Source: Planctomycetota bacterium
GTDB lineage: Bacteria; Planctomycetota; UBA8108; UBA1146
Assembly: GCA_016776905.1 (NCBI GenBank)
Contig: JADHSM010000015.1
Span: 1-64,000, forward strand
Direction: 5' to 3'
DNA: 64,000 bases
Below, piece after piece: positions 34,323 through 43,969 of the stretch; the stretch's first letter is position 1, and each line of letters opens with the position of its first letter. Below the pieces are notes generated by a model, which was not told the DNA's origin, did no database searches, and saw only the letters and a list, made by a program, of their open reading frames with translations. Made by a program: the position numbers and the translations under genes.

Positions 34323-36863
34323 ATGATTAAGAATGTTACGTTGGTAGCACTATTTTCCCTGTGTTCGACGATGTGTATCGCACAGGATTTCGGGCCACTC
34401 AGCAGCCTCCAAACGCCCCTACCAGGGAACTTAAGTGAGTTTGTATTAGATCAGGAAAAAGCCATAGCACTTGGAAAAGCGCTATTTTGGGATATGCAAA
34501 CAGGCTCAGACGGACAAACCGCATGTGCCAGTTGCCACTTCTCAGGGGGTGGTGACACACGCACAACGGGCCAAGCACATCCAGGCGCATTGGGCGCATT
34601 TACGAACTTGGGACCGAATCACACCTTTACGGCTGATGATTTCCCGTTTCGCAAGCTCTCAGATCGCGACGACGCCGAATCTTCAGTCCTCAGTGATTCT
34701 ACAGAGGTCGGAGGATCAGCCGGTATTCACCTTCAAGACTTCGTTGGATTGTCTTTGAATGCGACGGGTGCAGCAGACTCGATTGACGACTGCTCTAACA
34801 CCGATGTCGATGGATTCCCGATCGTGGATCCGCTTTTCAATATTGACAACATCAATGTTCGTCAAACAACGGGGCGAAACGCTCCCAGCACCATCAATGC
34901 CATTCATAACATTGATAACTTCTGGGATGGCCGCGCTCGATCTGACTTCAATGGAGTCAATCCAGGGGGTCAAAGTGATCCCAGTGCTGCTATTCGCAAA
35001 GTGGATACTGATGGAAATGTTGTTTCCTGCGGGATCACCATGGAAAAAGCCTCCTTGGCTTCTCAGTCCGTGGGCCCACCGCTGAGCGGAGTCGAAATGT
35101 CCGGGGCAGGCAGAGGATTCATCGATCTTGGCAAGAAGATGTGTAGTGTGACCCCTCTTGCTCTTCAAGAAGTCTCAGACAGTGACAGCGTACTCGGAGA
35201 CATGGCTGTTGCATCTGGCGATGGAGGAAAAGGCCTGAACACTTCATATGTTGACATGATTCAACAATCGTTCAGACCTGAGTACTGGAACTCGGATGCC
35301 ATATTCGACGCCGCTGGAAACACGATCCTCGATGACGCCGGAAACCCCATCAGTGGCGCACCAGAGGGTCCAGATCAGTTCGCTCTCATGGAAATGAACT
35401 TTGCCATGATCTGGGGAATCTCAGTCATGCTTTACGAAGCCACTCTTGTTTCTGACCAGACTCCTTTCGATGAATGGCTTTCAGGGGACGAAGAAGCATT
35501 ATCCCCCGAAGCTGAAAACGGAATGGATGCATTCTACAGCGGAGGCTTGAAGTGCGCTCATTGTCACAGTGGCCCTCTGTTGAGTGCTGCAACTTGGGAT
35601 CAACTCAATGTAGACGATAAAGTAGGAGTAGGTCCTGTTGTCAACGTTCAGATGAACGACGGAGATGGAGTTGCCGACAAAGGCTACTTCAATATCGGTG
35701 TTCGGCCTGTTGCTGAAGATATGGGAAGAGCAGCAGTGGGGGATGCCACATGGACAAGCGCGCTTGCAGCTGGAAACAACTCCATGTTGCCGGACAGCCA
35801 AATCGAAAGTATTAACAATTCTGACCCGGTGAGAAATGCAGGAGCCTTCAAAACTCCAACTCTTCGAAACGTCGAGTTAAACGGGCCCTTCTTTCATAAT
35901 GGAAGTCATGCCACTCTTAAACAGGTCGTAGAGTTTTACACTCGCGGTGGAGACTTCACTCACCTTGAGCCAGAGTTTGTCCACAAGTACGTGAATCCTA
36001 TCGGAAAACTCCGAGGCAAAGAGCCACGCCAAGAAGCCGTCGTCGAATTCATGAAATCCTTGACGGATGAACGTGTTCGTTGGGAAATGGAACCCTTCGA
36101 TCACCCCCAATTGCTCATTCCAAACGGAGCCATCACAAATACTGATGGTGCTTTGAATCTCGGCTCACTGGGGCTCAATGACTCCAATGACGCTCTTCTC
36201 GAATTACCCGCAGTAGGCCGTTTGGGACGTGGTTCCATTGGCGTACCGCCCGTAAAAGGCTTCTTAGAAGACCAGAGTGGCAATAGTAATGGCACAGGTA
36301 CGCTTGGAGCAGGGCAACCTGATGTTATCGAAGCGATTTGTTTCGAGACGGGAGACAAAGTCGTATTGAACTGGACAGTTCAAGGTTCTGTCGACTCTAT
36401 CATTATTGAAATTGATAATGGCGGCATCATGGGCGTTGAAACACACGTTCTTGACCCAGCACAAACTTCCTTCGAAGACTTTGAGTTCCGTCCTGGAGTC
36501 ACCGGATACCTCCTGACTCCACACTTCTTAGGAGCAGAGTTGAAATCGAGTGCTTGCTACATCCGCAGGGGTGCACAGCCAGGTCTCACTCCCCAGTTCT
36601 TAAGAGGGGATAGCAACAACGACGGCATTCTCGATCTTGGAGACGCCGTGACCTCTCTCGATATCATCTTCTTCGGACTTCCAGCGGCCTGTAAGGACGC
36701 TTCAGACTGGAACGACGACGGTCGAGTCGATATATCAGATCCGATTGCGACTCTCGGTTATATCTTTGGTGGAACAGCCGCTCCTGCAGCGCCCTTCCCC
36801 CTGTGTGGAACCGATCCAATCTTCGATTCTCTAGATTGCACGGGCGCCTCCAACTGCCCATAA
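34323..36863 (+). CDS. MauG/cytochrome-c-peroxidase-like diheme protein with dockerin-like tail (copy 1)
   Basis: An 847-residue-class secreted protein (signal peptide MIKNVTLVALFSLCSTMCIAQ). It contains two c-type heme sites, CASCH near residue 68 and CAHCH near residue 410, with the surrounding pattern of bacterial diheme cytochrome c peroxidase/MauG (GKALFWDMQTGSDGQTAC, FKTPTLRNVELNGPFFHNGS). Usual family length is 330-400 residues; here insertions and two added modules extend it: a beta-sandwich around residues 685-755 and a C-terminal pair of calcium loops (RGDSNNDGILDLGDAV, DWNDDGRVDISDPI). The ATG at 34323 is preferred over GTG 34317 because of its GAGGAG spacing. Probably an extracellular or periplasmic heme oxidase. 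Near-twin of the next gene. Confidence 0.88.
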   Translation: MIKNVTLVALFSLCSTMCIAQDFGPLSSLQTPLPGNLSEFVLDQEKAIALGKALFWDMQTGSDGQTACASCHFSGGGDTRTTGQAHPGALGAFTNLGPNHTFTADDFPFRKLSDRDDAESSVLSDSTEVGGSAGIHLQDFVGLSLNATGAADSIDDCSNTDVDGFPIVDPLFNIDNINVRQTTGRNAPSTINAIHNIDNFWDGRARSDFNGVNPGGQSDPSAAIRKVDTDGNVVSCGITMEKASLASQSVGPPLSGVEMSGAGRGFIDLGKKMCSVTPLALQEVSDSDSVLGDMAVASGDGGKGLNTSYVDMIQQSFRPEYWNSDAIFDAAGNTILDDAGNPISGAPEGPDQFALMEMNFAMIWGISVMLYEATLVSDQTPFDEWLSGDEEALSPEAENGMDAFYSGGLKCAHCHSGPLLSAATWDQLNVDDKVGVGPVVNVQMNDGDGVADKGYFNIGVRPVAEDMGRAAVGDATWTSALAAGNNSMLPDSQIESINNSDPVRNAGAFKTPTLRNVELNGPFFHNGSHATLKQVVEFYTRGGDFTHLEPEFVHKYVNPIGKLRGKEPRQEAVVEFMKSLTDERVRWEMEPFDHPQLLIPNGAITNTDGALNLGSLGLNDSNDALLELPAVGRLGRGSIGVPPVKGFLEDQSGNSNGTGTLGAGQPDVIEAICFETGDKVVLNWTVQGSVDSIIIEIDNGGIMGVETHVLDPAQTSFEDFEFRPGVTGYLLTPHFLGAELKSSACYIRRGAQPGLTPQFLRGDSNNDGILDLGDAVTSLDIIFFGLPAACKDASDWNDDGRVDISDPIATLGYIFGGTAAPAAPFPLCGTDPIFDSLDCTGASNCP

Positions 36864-36909
36864 GCTAACAACGAGACATTCGAGACAAAGTAGGAAATAT
36901 CGAGATATC

Positions 36910-36949
36910 CCCGCACTTGCCTGTTTACGGCAAGTGCGGGCTTTTTTTT
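36910..36949 (+). terminator. Strong Rho-independent terminator
   Basis: Perfect 12-bp stem CCCGCACTTGCC (36910-36921) and GGCAAGTGCGGG (36929-36940), seven-base loop, then eight T. The following 300 bases up to the next start hold no gene; the leader of the second copy is there. Confidence 0.97.
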
Positions 36950-37248
36950 GATCTCAGCCACATCATTACTTTCCTGACTTTGCAGACTTTACTTCCAACA
37001 CCATACAACGGTCTTGCACCTATATTGTTAATCCTATTAAATCTATACAGGTTAAGGGAAAAAGGATATGAAGCGCGATTCTTAACGTGCCGGTCCTGTA
37101 TTCTTGGCTTTACGGCTCACTGGATCACCCAGGATTCGTAATTGCTGCGTTGTTTTTAAGTAGGGGTGTTTGTTTATTGAGACGAGAAGTTTATCCAGTG
37201 TCATATTTCCTGGATAGACGATCGGTGTATATAGAATGGGTGTGTGTA

Positions 37249-39759
37249 ATGAAGAATGTAAAACTTTTTGCAGGAATCATCGTGTTTTTGTTAATAGGGA
37301 CTTCATCAAAAGTACAGAGCCAAGACTTCGGACCACTCATGGTCAGCTCTACTCCGCTTCCAGCCAATCTGTCTGAGTACGTTCTCAATACCGATAAAGC
37401 GATCCTGTTGGGTAAAGCTTTATTCTGGGATATGCAGGCCGGATCTGATGGATTGACAGCATGTGCCACTTGCCATTATTCCGCAGGAGCCGATACCCGA
37501 AACAAAAACCAGGCCCACCCTGGCTTCGGAGGTAGCTTTACTCGACTTGCACCCAACCAAACATTGACACACTCTGATTTCCCACTGAGAAAGCTGGCAG
37601 ATCCCGATGAAGCCACCTCCGCAGTGCTTTGGGACTCCACCGAAGTCATTGGATCTCAGGGAATCACCAAACAACAATTTAACGGAGTGGCTCTGGGCCT
37701 CAATGGCGCTGCCGAGGAAGCAGACGACTGCTCAGGTCTTCCCGATCCACTTCACAATATCCTCGGACTCAACACTCGACAGACGACTGGTAGGAATGCA
37801 CCCCATGCCGTCAACGCTATTTTCTATGTTGACGCTTTCTGGGATGGGCGAGCTCGGTCTGAGTTCAATGGGGTCGATCCCAGCGGACTTGGTAATCCGA
37901 ATGCCATGGTTCGAAAAGTCGACTTAAATGGAAACATCACTCCATGCGGAGTCACAATGGATCGTGCCGCTCTTGCCTCACAGTCTATTGGACCACCCTT
38001 GAGCGGCGTTGAAATGTCAGGATCAGGACGTGACTGGAATGATCTTGGGAAAAAGATGTGCAGTGTTGTTCCTCTTGCACTTCAAGCTGTTTCACCAACG
38101 GATAGCGTGCTCGGCGACCTAGCGATCAGTACCGGAGATGGAAAAGGTCTTTCGACCTCATATGTCCAAATGATTCAGGACGCCTTTAGACCTGAGTTCT
38201 GGGATTCAGATGCCATATTCGATAATAACGGCGCCCATATCGGTAATGGAATACCGGAAGGCCCAAATCAGTTTGCTCTGATGGAACAGAACTTCTCCCT
38301 CATTTGGGGACTTGCTGTTATGACTTACGAATCCACACTTGTTTCAAATCAGACTCCCTTTGACCAATATCTTGCTGGCAATGAGAATGCTCTGACACCT
38401 GAAGAAGAAAATGGAATGGATGCGTTTTACAGTGGTGGAACAAAGTGCTCCAAGTGTCACTCAGGACCCTTACTATCAGCCGCCACATGGGGACAGTTGA
38501 ACACCGACACGGATGTCGGAATAGGACCCGTCGTTGCCGTTGAAACAAATGCTGATGATGGATTTGGCGACAAAGGTTTCTTCAACATTGGAGTACGTCC
38601 ATCTGGAGAAGACATTGGCCGAGCTGGGGTAGGAGACCAAACATGGGCGTCACGTTTCTTTAACGGCTCTACCAGTTCACTGCCTGGCCCCGTTCATCCT
38701 GACGAAGACATCATTGGTGCAAACAAAAACATTGGTGCCTTTAAAACGCCAACCCTCAGAAATGTTGAGTTGACCGGCCCATTTATGCACAACGGTAGCC
38801 AAGCCACCCTTCTACAAGTTGTGCAGTTCTACACTCGTGGAGGTGACTTCACACATATGAACCCTGGTGATGTGCACAAGTACATCAATCCCATTGGAAA
38901 ATTGAACAACAAGCTTCCTAGACAAGAAGCAATGGTTGCATTCATGGAAGCCCTCACTGACGAGCGCGTTCGCTGGGAAATGGCACCCTTCGATCATCCG
39001 GAACTACTTCTTCCCAATGGTCACTTTGGAACCTCTCAAGCCGTTGCTGAAGGGGGCGTGAATCCTTTCGAAGCTCAAGACGACTACATTCTTCTCCCTG
39101 CAGTCGGTGCTGGTGGAAGAAGCGAAATCAACCACCCGCCCGTCAAAGGTTTCTTGGATACTCCTAGTGGTGCGCCAGCGACCTCTGCCGGCCCCTTGGG
39201 TGGCGGAAATCTTGATCCCATCACTGAACTCGTCTGCTTCGAGCAAGAGGAGAAGATTGTATTGAACTGGAATGCCAACACTGACGTTTCCAGTTACATC
39301 GTCGAGGTCGACAATGGTGGCATCATGGGAGTTGAAACTTTCATGATTCCCGGAAACCAAACCACTTTCGAATACAATACTTTCCGTCCGAAAACGACCC
39401 TGTACTTGGTCACCCCTTTCTATCTTGGAATGGAACTCAAATCAGAAGCATGCTTTGTTCGCCAGGGACTCACCCCGGGAACACTGACACACTTCCTCAG
39501 AGGAGATACCAACCTTGACGGAATGCTGAATGTGGGAGACGCGATAGGTCTCCTTGAGGGTATCTTTACGGGCACGATCATCGCCTGTGAGGATTCAGCA
39601 GACTGGAATGACGATGGCGCCCTGGATGTTTCAGACCCCATCAGTGTCCTTGGATACCTGTTCTCAAATGGACCTGCTCCTGCAGCTCCTTATCCGAACT
39701 GTGCTTCCGATCCAAGCCATGACCAGTTGGACTGTAATCAAGCCAACATTTGTCAGTAA
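37249..39759 (+). CDS. MauG/cytochrome-c-peroxidase-like diheme protein with dockerin-like tail (copy 2)
   Basis: An 836-residue tandem paralogue of the preceding gene, alike along its whole length. ATG 37249 begins the signal peptide (MKNVKLFAGIIVFLLIGTSS); the upstream open frame from 37087 is rejected because it would bury that signal. Heme sites are CATCH near residue 72 and CSKCH near residue 400; FKTPTLRNVELTGPFMHNGS is the shared family block. C-terminus: beta-sandwich, then RGDTNLDGMLNVGDAI and DWNDDGALDVSDPI. The two copies differ in the linker before the beta-sandwich and in several insertions. Each copy has its own leader and terminator, so they are separately transcribed. The Shine-Dalgarno is weak (GAATGGG). 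Confidence 0.88.
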   Translation: MKNVKLFAGIIVFLLIGTSSKVQSQDFGPLMVSSTPLPANLSEYVLNTDKAILLGKALFWDMQAGSDGLTACATCHYSAGADTRNKNQAHPGFGGSFTRLAPNQTLTHSDFPLRKLADPDEATSAVLWDSTEVIGSQGITKQQFNGVALGLNGAAEEADDCSGLPDPLHNILGLNTRQTTGRNAPHAVNAIFYVDAFWDGRARSEFNGVDPSGLGNPNAMVRKVDLNGNITPCGVTMDRAALASQSIGPPLSGVEMSGSGRDWNDLGKKMCSVVPLALQAVSPTDSVLGDLAISTGDGKGLSTSYVQMIQDAFRPEFWDSDAIFDNNGAHIGNGIPEGPNQFALMEQNFSLIWGLAVMTYESTLVSNQTPFDQYLAGNENALTPEEENGMDAFYSGGTKCSKCHSGPLLSAATWGQLNTDTDVGIGPVVAVETNADDGFGDKGFFNIGVRPSGEDIGRAGVGDQTWASRFFNGSTSSLPGPVHPDEDIIGANKNIGAFKTPTLRNVELTGPFMHNGSQATLLQVVQFYTRGGDFTHMNPGDVHKYINPIGKLNNKLPRQEAMVAFMEALTDERVRWEMAPFDHPELLLPNGHFGTSQAVAEGGVNPFEAQDDYILLPAVGAGGRSEINHPPVKGFLDTPSGAPATSAGPLGGGNLDPITELVCFEQEEKIVLNWNANTDVSSYIVEVDNGGIMGVETFMIPGNQTTFEYNTFRPKTTLYLVTPFYLGMELKSEACFVRQGLTPGTLTHFLRGDTNLDGMLNVGDAIGLLEGIFTGTIIACEDSADWNDDGALDVSDPISVLGYLFSNGPAPAAPYPNCASDPSHDQLDCNQANICQ

Positions 39760-39780
39760 CAAAAATCGAATGAAACAACA

Positions 39781-39814
39781 AAGGCCCGACGCTCACGCGT
39801 TGGGCCTTTTTTAA
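39781..39814 (+). terminator. Rho-independent terminator, possibly bidirectional
   Basis: Stem AAGGCCCGACGC (39781-39792) and GCGTTGGGCCTT (39797-39808) with one G-T pair and a TCAC loop, then TTTTAATT. It also abuts the stop of the convergent gene; on the reverse strand it is followed by CCTTTGTTGTTT, so it may serve both. Confidence 0.92.
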
Positions 39815-41424
39815 TTAGAGGTCAGATCCAATACCCTCAGGTTCCTGAATGCCACCGGGTCGTCATGCCCAAGGAAACCAATATGACCTTTTGTTCGCTT
39901 CAGCCCGGGATGATCTTTCCCGTCGAGAGTTCCATTTTCACTGACAGCATCAATGTCTATATCCAAAATAGTTTTCCCATTGAGGACCACTGTTACACGC
40001 CTTCCTTGACAGCGAACTTCTTGGAAATTCCATTCCCCAACAGGTCTTTGTGCACCACGTAGTGCAGGCTGCACTCCATAAATACTCCCGTGAAACTGAT
40101 ACGGATTAAGGTTCGCATACTTTTCAAAAGAGTTATCAATGATCTGGCATTCCATTCCAACATAAGCGGCATTGCCGCTTGAAGGAGTACGAAGGCCCAA
40201 TCCGCTATTGGAGCCAGGCCATAATTTAAATTCGAATCTCAATATGAAATCAGAGTATTCTGAAGCGGTATAAATCTCTCCACCGCTCCCTTCGAGGCAC
40301 TGAATTTCATCTTCTGCGAACACATAACCTGATAAGTCCCCAATCCATCCCTCCGAAGAATTTCCGTCATAGATGGAAGTCCATTCTCGACAGCGATCTA
40401 ACAGTTTACGAATCACTGGTTTTCGATTTTCTGGAACATGACGAGAAATGAGCAAAGCATTCAAATAATTCAGCGCATAACTTTCGTATCGAGTCTCTTC
40501 GAGGCGGCTTGCGAGCTTGATCAAGCGGTCGGCGTATAGACCTCTATTTTCAGGCGTAGAAGCTTTCAAACCAGACATCGCAAGGATCATGGCATCCGGG
40601 TTACCTAACTGAATCAAAGCCTCGAGAGCGGCCTCCCTGCGGCTGATGTCCCCCGCTGTGGACTGTGCGATAGAAAGGAGGAGCTTCTGCGACTCCTGCG
40701 GCACGTCCTGCCTCTGTGATATCGCGTTGGCCGCTTCTCTCATGACCAACTCCACAGGTGATTTGAGGAGCTCCGCCAAAGCCAGAGAAGACGACTCACC
40801 AGGAATGGCACCTAATGCCATGACTGCAGCGCGCTGGTTAGTGTCAGGTGAACTAGCGATTCGAAGCAACTGCGGAACAACTTCTTCCGCACCAAGAAGG
40901 GCTATTTCATTCAGTAAAAACCCTGAGACATCTTCAGATTCGCTCTCTTGAGCAGCCTGCCCAAAAATTCGAGAGACCAATCCTCTTTGGGCCGGGTTTC
41001 CTTGAGAAAGTAACGTCATGACAAGCCCATGAATCGCCTCACGGCGCGAGGCTTCTTCGGAAAGGGTTGAGGTCAGCAAGTTTTCGATAGAACCCACAGA
41101 AGAACGATCCGTCAATGCTCCGCACAACCTTATGACCGCATCGCCATCGGCTGAGATGGCCCACCTCATCCCCTGCCTTCTGTCTTCCGAAGTTCCAGAA
41201 AACAAGTTGAGGAGATGTTCGGAAAGCGCTGACGTTTCAATCGCTTTTGAATTGTAGTCTGTTTCGTCCTCAGGAATCGTATTCACTTCAGATTCGTTGA
41301 TGACGTTGAGATCCGTCTTTACAGGAATAGGAGCGGTCGGTTCGGCACTTTTATCGAGCATCGTCCGAACTAAAACGAATACCAATAATATGGTAATCAC
41401 AATATAGAGCCGCTTGAGAGGCAT
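39811..41424 (-). CDS. HEAT-repeat protein with C-terminal DUF1080 (3-keto-disaccharide hydrolase-like) domain
   Basis: A 537-residue exported or anchored protein. ATG 41424 has GGAAG upstream and gives an N-terminal helix (RLYIVITILLVFVLVRTML). Residues about 60-340 are repeated helical pairs of HEAT type (TNQRAAVMALGAIP, SRREAALEALIQLGN). The last 190 residues form a DUF1080 jelly roll: WTSIYDGNSSEGW, FILRFEFKLWPGSNSGLGLR, YVGMECQIIDN, GEWNFQEVRCQGRRVTVVLNG, GHIGFLGHDDPVAFRNLRV. Some DUF1080 proteins hydrolyse 3-keto-glycosides; others only bind sugars. HEAT plus DUF1080 is a known planctomycete combination. Its position next to a sugar ABC operon suits a sugar role, but it is separated by 84 bases and may be independent. 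Confidence 0.88.
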   Translation of the reverse strand: MPLKRLYIVITILLVFVLVRTMLDKSAEPTAPIPVKTDLNVINESEVNTIPEDETDYNSKAIETSALSEHLLNLFSGTSEDRRQGMRWAISADGDAVIRLCGALTDRSSVGSIENLLTSTLSEEASRREAIHGLVMTLLSQGNPAQRGLVSRIFGQAAQESESEDVSGFLLNEIALLGAEEVVPQLLRIASSPDTNQRAAVMALGAIPGESSSLALAELLKSPVELVMREAANAISQRQDVPQESQKLLLSIAQSTAGDISRREAALEALIQLGNPDAMILAMSGLKASTPENRGLYADRLIKLASRLEETRYESYALNYLNALLISRHVPENRKPVIRKLLDRCREWTSIYDGNSSEGWIGDLSGYVFAEDEIQCLEGSGGEIYTASEYSDFILRFEFKLWPGSNSGLGLRTPSSGNAAYVGMECQIIDNSFEKYANLNPYQFHGSIYGVQPALRGAQRPVGEWNFQEVRCQGRRVTVVLNGKTILDIDIDAVSENGTLDGKDHPGLKRTKGHIGFLGHDDPVAFRNLRVLDLTSN

Positions 41425-41508
41425 CGTTCTTCCTTCAATCAATTAGTTTTCACCCAATGACATTTTCTCGGTGAAGTGATTTCATTCCCGTCTTTAAAAA
41501 CAAACGCT

Positions 41509-42474
41509 TTAAGCCAATTTGTTTTTGCCGGATCTTCGACGCATGACTTCGTCAGTGATAACAGCGATCATGATCACCGCACCGATCACTGCAAATTCAC
41601 TGGCCTCAGGTATCCCATCGATCAACACGATAGCGTTTCTCAACACCTGTACCAGTGTTGCTCCTATGAGAACTCCTATCACGGTGCCTTCGCCCCCTCT
41701 CAAGGAGCAGCCGCCGAGAACTGCAGCGGCGATCGCATACAACTCGTAGAAGTTGCCGAAGTTCGAGGGCTGTGCCGTCCCTGTATCAAGGACGATAAGA
41801 AGACCCGCAATCCCTGTCAGCAAAGCACATATCGCGTAAGCGCCCATTTTTACGCGGTCGACCTCAATCCCACAATGTCGGGCTGCAGTCTCGTTACTTC
41901 CGATAGCGATCAAGTGGCGCCCCCACAGAGTTCTTCTCAAAAGAAAGCCGGCTCCGAGAGCAACCAGAACCAAAATGATCAAAGGTATCGGTAAGCCAAA
42001 AGTGTCTGTTACCGGGATTCTGCCGTTCCCTAGAGATTTCAATACCGTTCCTGAAGTACCAAAACCCACGGTTTGATCCGACAAGATTCCTCGGGTCACT
42101 CCCCTATATATAAACAACCCGCACAAGGTGACCAAGAACGGCTGCAGCCTCAACTTGGTCACCAAAACCCCATGCAGCAAACCTAATCCTAATGACAATA
42201 ACAAAAGCCCCGAAAGGACCCATGGAGCAGGAATTCCAACGTCAATAATCAACCAAGGAGTCAAGCAACCCACAAGGCATACCAGAGATCCCAGAGACAA
42301 ATCGATTCCACCCGTCATGATGACAAATGAAACTCCAATTCCTAAAATTCCAAAGAGCGCACTTCGCCTCAGCAAATTTTCAATGTTGTATGAAGTCAAA
42401 AATGCAGGACTGATGAACGCAGTGATGATCATCACGGCGAGCAGAACAGCAAAGATACCCTTGATTTTATTCAT
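41509..42474 (-). CDS. Sugar ABC transporter permease (RbsC family)
   Basis: A 321-residue membrane protein with about ten hydrophobic segments, the length of RbsC. The block GGIDLSLGSLVCLVGCL and the LGGCSLRGGEGTVIGVLIGA stretch are family hallmarks. The ATG at 42474 has GGAGGAG upstream and overlaps the stop of the ATPase gene by eight bases; an open frame further upstream would add a basic tail not in the family. Last gene of the four-gene operon (45750 to 41509). It forms the membrane channel with the RbsA-like ATPase; carbohydrate specificity unknown. Confidence 0.93.
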   Translation of the reverse strand: MNKIKGIFAVLLAVMIITAFISPAFLTSYNIENLLRRSALFGILGIGVSFVIMTGGIDLSLGSLVCLVGCLTPWLIIDVGIPAPWVLSGLLLLSLGLGLLHGVLVTKLRLQPFLVTLCGLFIYRGVTRGILSDQTVGFGTSGTVLKSLGNGRIPVTDTFGLPIPLIILVLVALGAGFLLRRTLWGRHLIAIGSNETAARHCGIEVDRVKMGAYAICALLTGIAGLLIVLDTGTAQPSNFGNFYELYAIAAAVLGGCSLRGGEGTVIGVLIGATLVQVLRNAIVLIDGIPEASEFAVIGAVIMIAVITDEVMRRRSGKNKLA

Positions 42475-43969
42475 GGATTTCTCCTCCCGTCGCCAATGCC
42501 ATGATTTCTTCCTCGGTAGTTTCCGCACTCACAAGAGTTCCCATCATCTTCCCCTCGGAGAGCACTATGATTCGGTGTGAAAGTGAAAGAACTTCTTCCA
42601 TTTCACTCGAAGCAAAAAGAACACTTTTCCCCGAGAAGGAGAGATCTCGTATTCTTTTGTGAATCTCTTCACGCGCACCCACGTCGACTCCACGAGTGGG
42701 CTCATCGAGCAAAACGACCGCTGGATTAAGATCTAACCATTTACCAATCACTATCTTCTGCTGATTCCCACCCGACAAATCACTCGCGGGTATATCTGTT
42801 CGGGGAGGGCGAACATCGAGCTCCTTGACGATCTTTTGAGCCACCGCTGCGCCAGCATGACGATCTAGCGTGCCGAATCTACCCGCCTCTCTAAACAACC
42901 CCGGTAAAGAAGCGTTTTCAGAAACTGACCGCTGAAGCGCCAGGCCCTGTGAAGAACGCTCTTCAGGGATCAACGCGAGGCCCGCCCTCACTGACTCCTT
43001 CACCCCAGCTCTGGAAAGGTCGCATTGGTCCACTGAGACATGACCACTTCTCGGGCGAAGACCAAAAATCGCTTCGAGCAACTCGCTGCGACCAGATCCA
43101 ACTAAACCCGCTATGGCAACTCGTTCTCCCGATCTCACCTGAAGAGACACCGCCTCAGGATGATCCTGAGTCATGAGTTCCCTGACGATCAATCGTGGAT
43201 CTCCAAATTCTGAAACCTCTGGCTCGATAGGAGAAAGATCTCTTCCAACCATGCAACGAATCATCGCATCCCTTTGGATTTCTTTGCCCTCTAACGAACC
43301 CACATTTTCACCATCCCTCAGAACGATGACGCGGTCTGCAATCTCTTCGACCTCAGCAAGGCGATGAGTAATCATGACGATGGCAGAACCCGATTTTTTC
43401 ATCTCGATCAATCGGTGCAGCAGAACTTGAGTTTCCAATGGAGATAACGTCGCTGTGGGCTCATCCAGAATCAGCATCCTCGCTGACGTATGCAATGCTC
43501 TGGCTATCGCTATCAATTGCCGCTGCCCATGGCCCAGATCGCCGACTAACTGATGAGGATCTATCTTGAGGTCGACCATTTCCAATGCGGATCGGGTCAT
43601 CTTTAGGCATTCAGGAAAATCTAACCGGCCCATAGACTTCAAAGGTTCTCGGCCCAGTAACAGATTCTCCTCCACCGTCATGGAGTCACAAAGCTCGAGT
43701 TCCTGAGGTATTCTGGAAATCCCATATTCTGCGGCTTCTGCACTGTTGCGAAATTCACATCTCGATCCAGCAACAGTCACAAAACCCGAATCAGGAGAAT
43801 GCACCCCCGACATCACCTTCGCTAAGGTGCTTTTCCCTGCCCCATTTTCTCCGATGATGGCAACAATTTCGCCGGGCTCTATAGCGAATGAAACTTCACT
43901 CAGAGCTGTCACTCCACCAAAAGTCTTCGTGATCGAAGAGACTTCAAGCAGTGGGGGCCTTAAGTTCAC
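42467..43969 (-). CDS. Sugar ABC transporter ATP-binding protein (RbsA family)
   Basis: A 500-residue protein with two ABC domains, the RbsA/MglA arrangement. Domain 1: GENGAGKST, LGHGQRQLIAIARAL, MLILDEPTATLS. Domain 2: GLVGSGRSELLEA (the altered Walker A usual in this family), LSGGNQQKIVIGKWL, VVLLDEPTRGVD. It energises uptake of a monosaccharide such as ribose, xylose or an inositol. Starts within the stop of the binding-protein gene (four-base overlap ATGA) and overlaps the permease by eight bases. Confidence 0.95.
   Translation of the reverse strand: MNLRPPLLEVSSITKTFGGVTALSEVSFAIEPGEIVAIIGENGAGKSTLAKVMSGVHSPDSGFVTVAGSRCEFRNSAEAAEYGISRIPQELELCDSMTVEENLLLGREPLKSMGRLDFPECLKMTRSALEMVDLKIDPHQLVGDLGHGQRQLIAIARALHTSARMLILDEPTATLSPLETQVLLHRLIEMKKSGSAIVMITHRLAEVEEIADRVIVLRDGENVGSLEGKEIQRDAMIRCMVGRDLSPIEPEVSEFGDPRLIVRELMTQDHPEAVSLQVRSGERVAIAGLVGSGRSELLEAIFGLRPRSGHVSVDQCDLSRAGVKESVRAGLALIPEERSSQGLALQRSVSENASLPGLFREAGRFGTLDRHAGAAVAQKIVKELDVRPPRTDIPASDLSGGNQQKIVIGKWLDLNPAVVLLDEPTRGVDVGAREEIHKRIRDLSFSGKSVLFASSEMEEVLSLSHRIIVLSEGKMMGTLVSAETTEEEIMALATGGEIHE

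Noticed and set aside
37087-37248. Extended N-terminus of the second MauG-like protein
   Set aside because: It would place 54 residues before a clean signal peptide that starts at ATG 37249.
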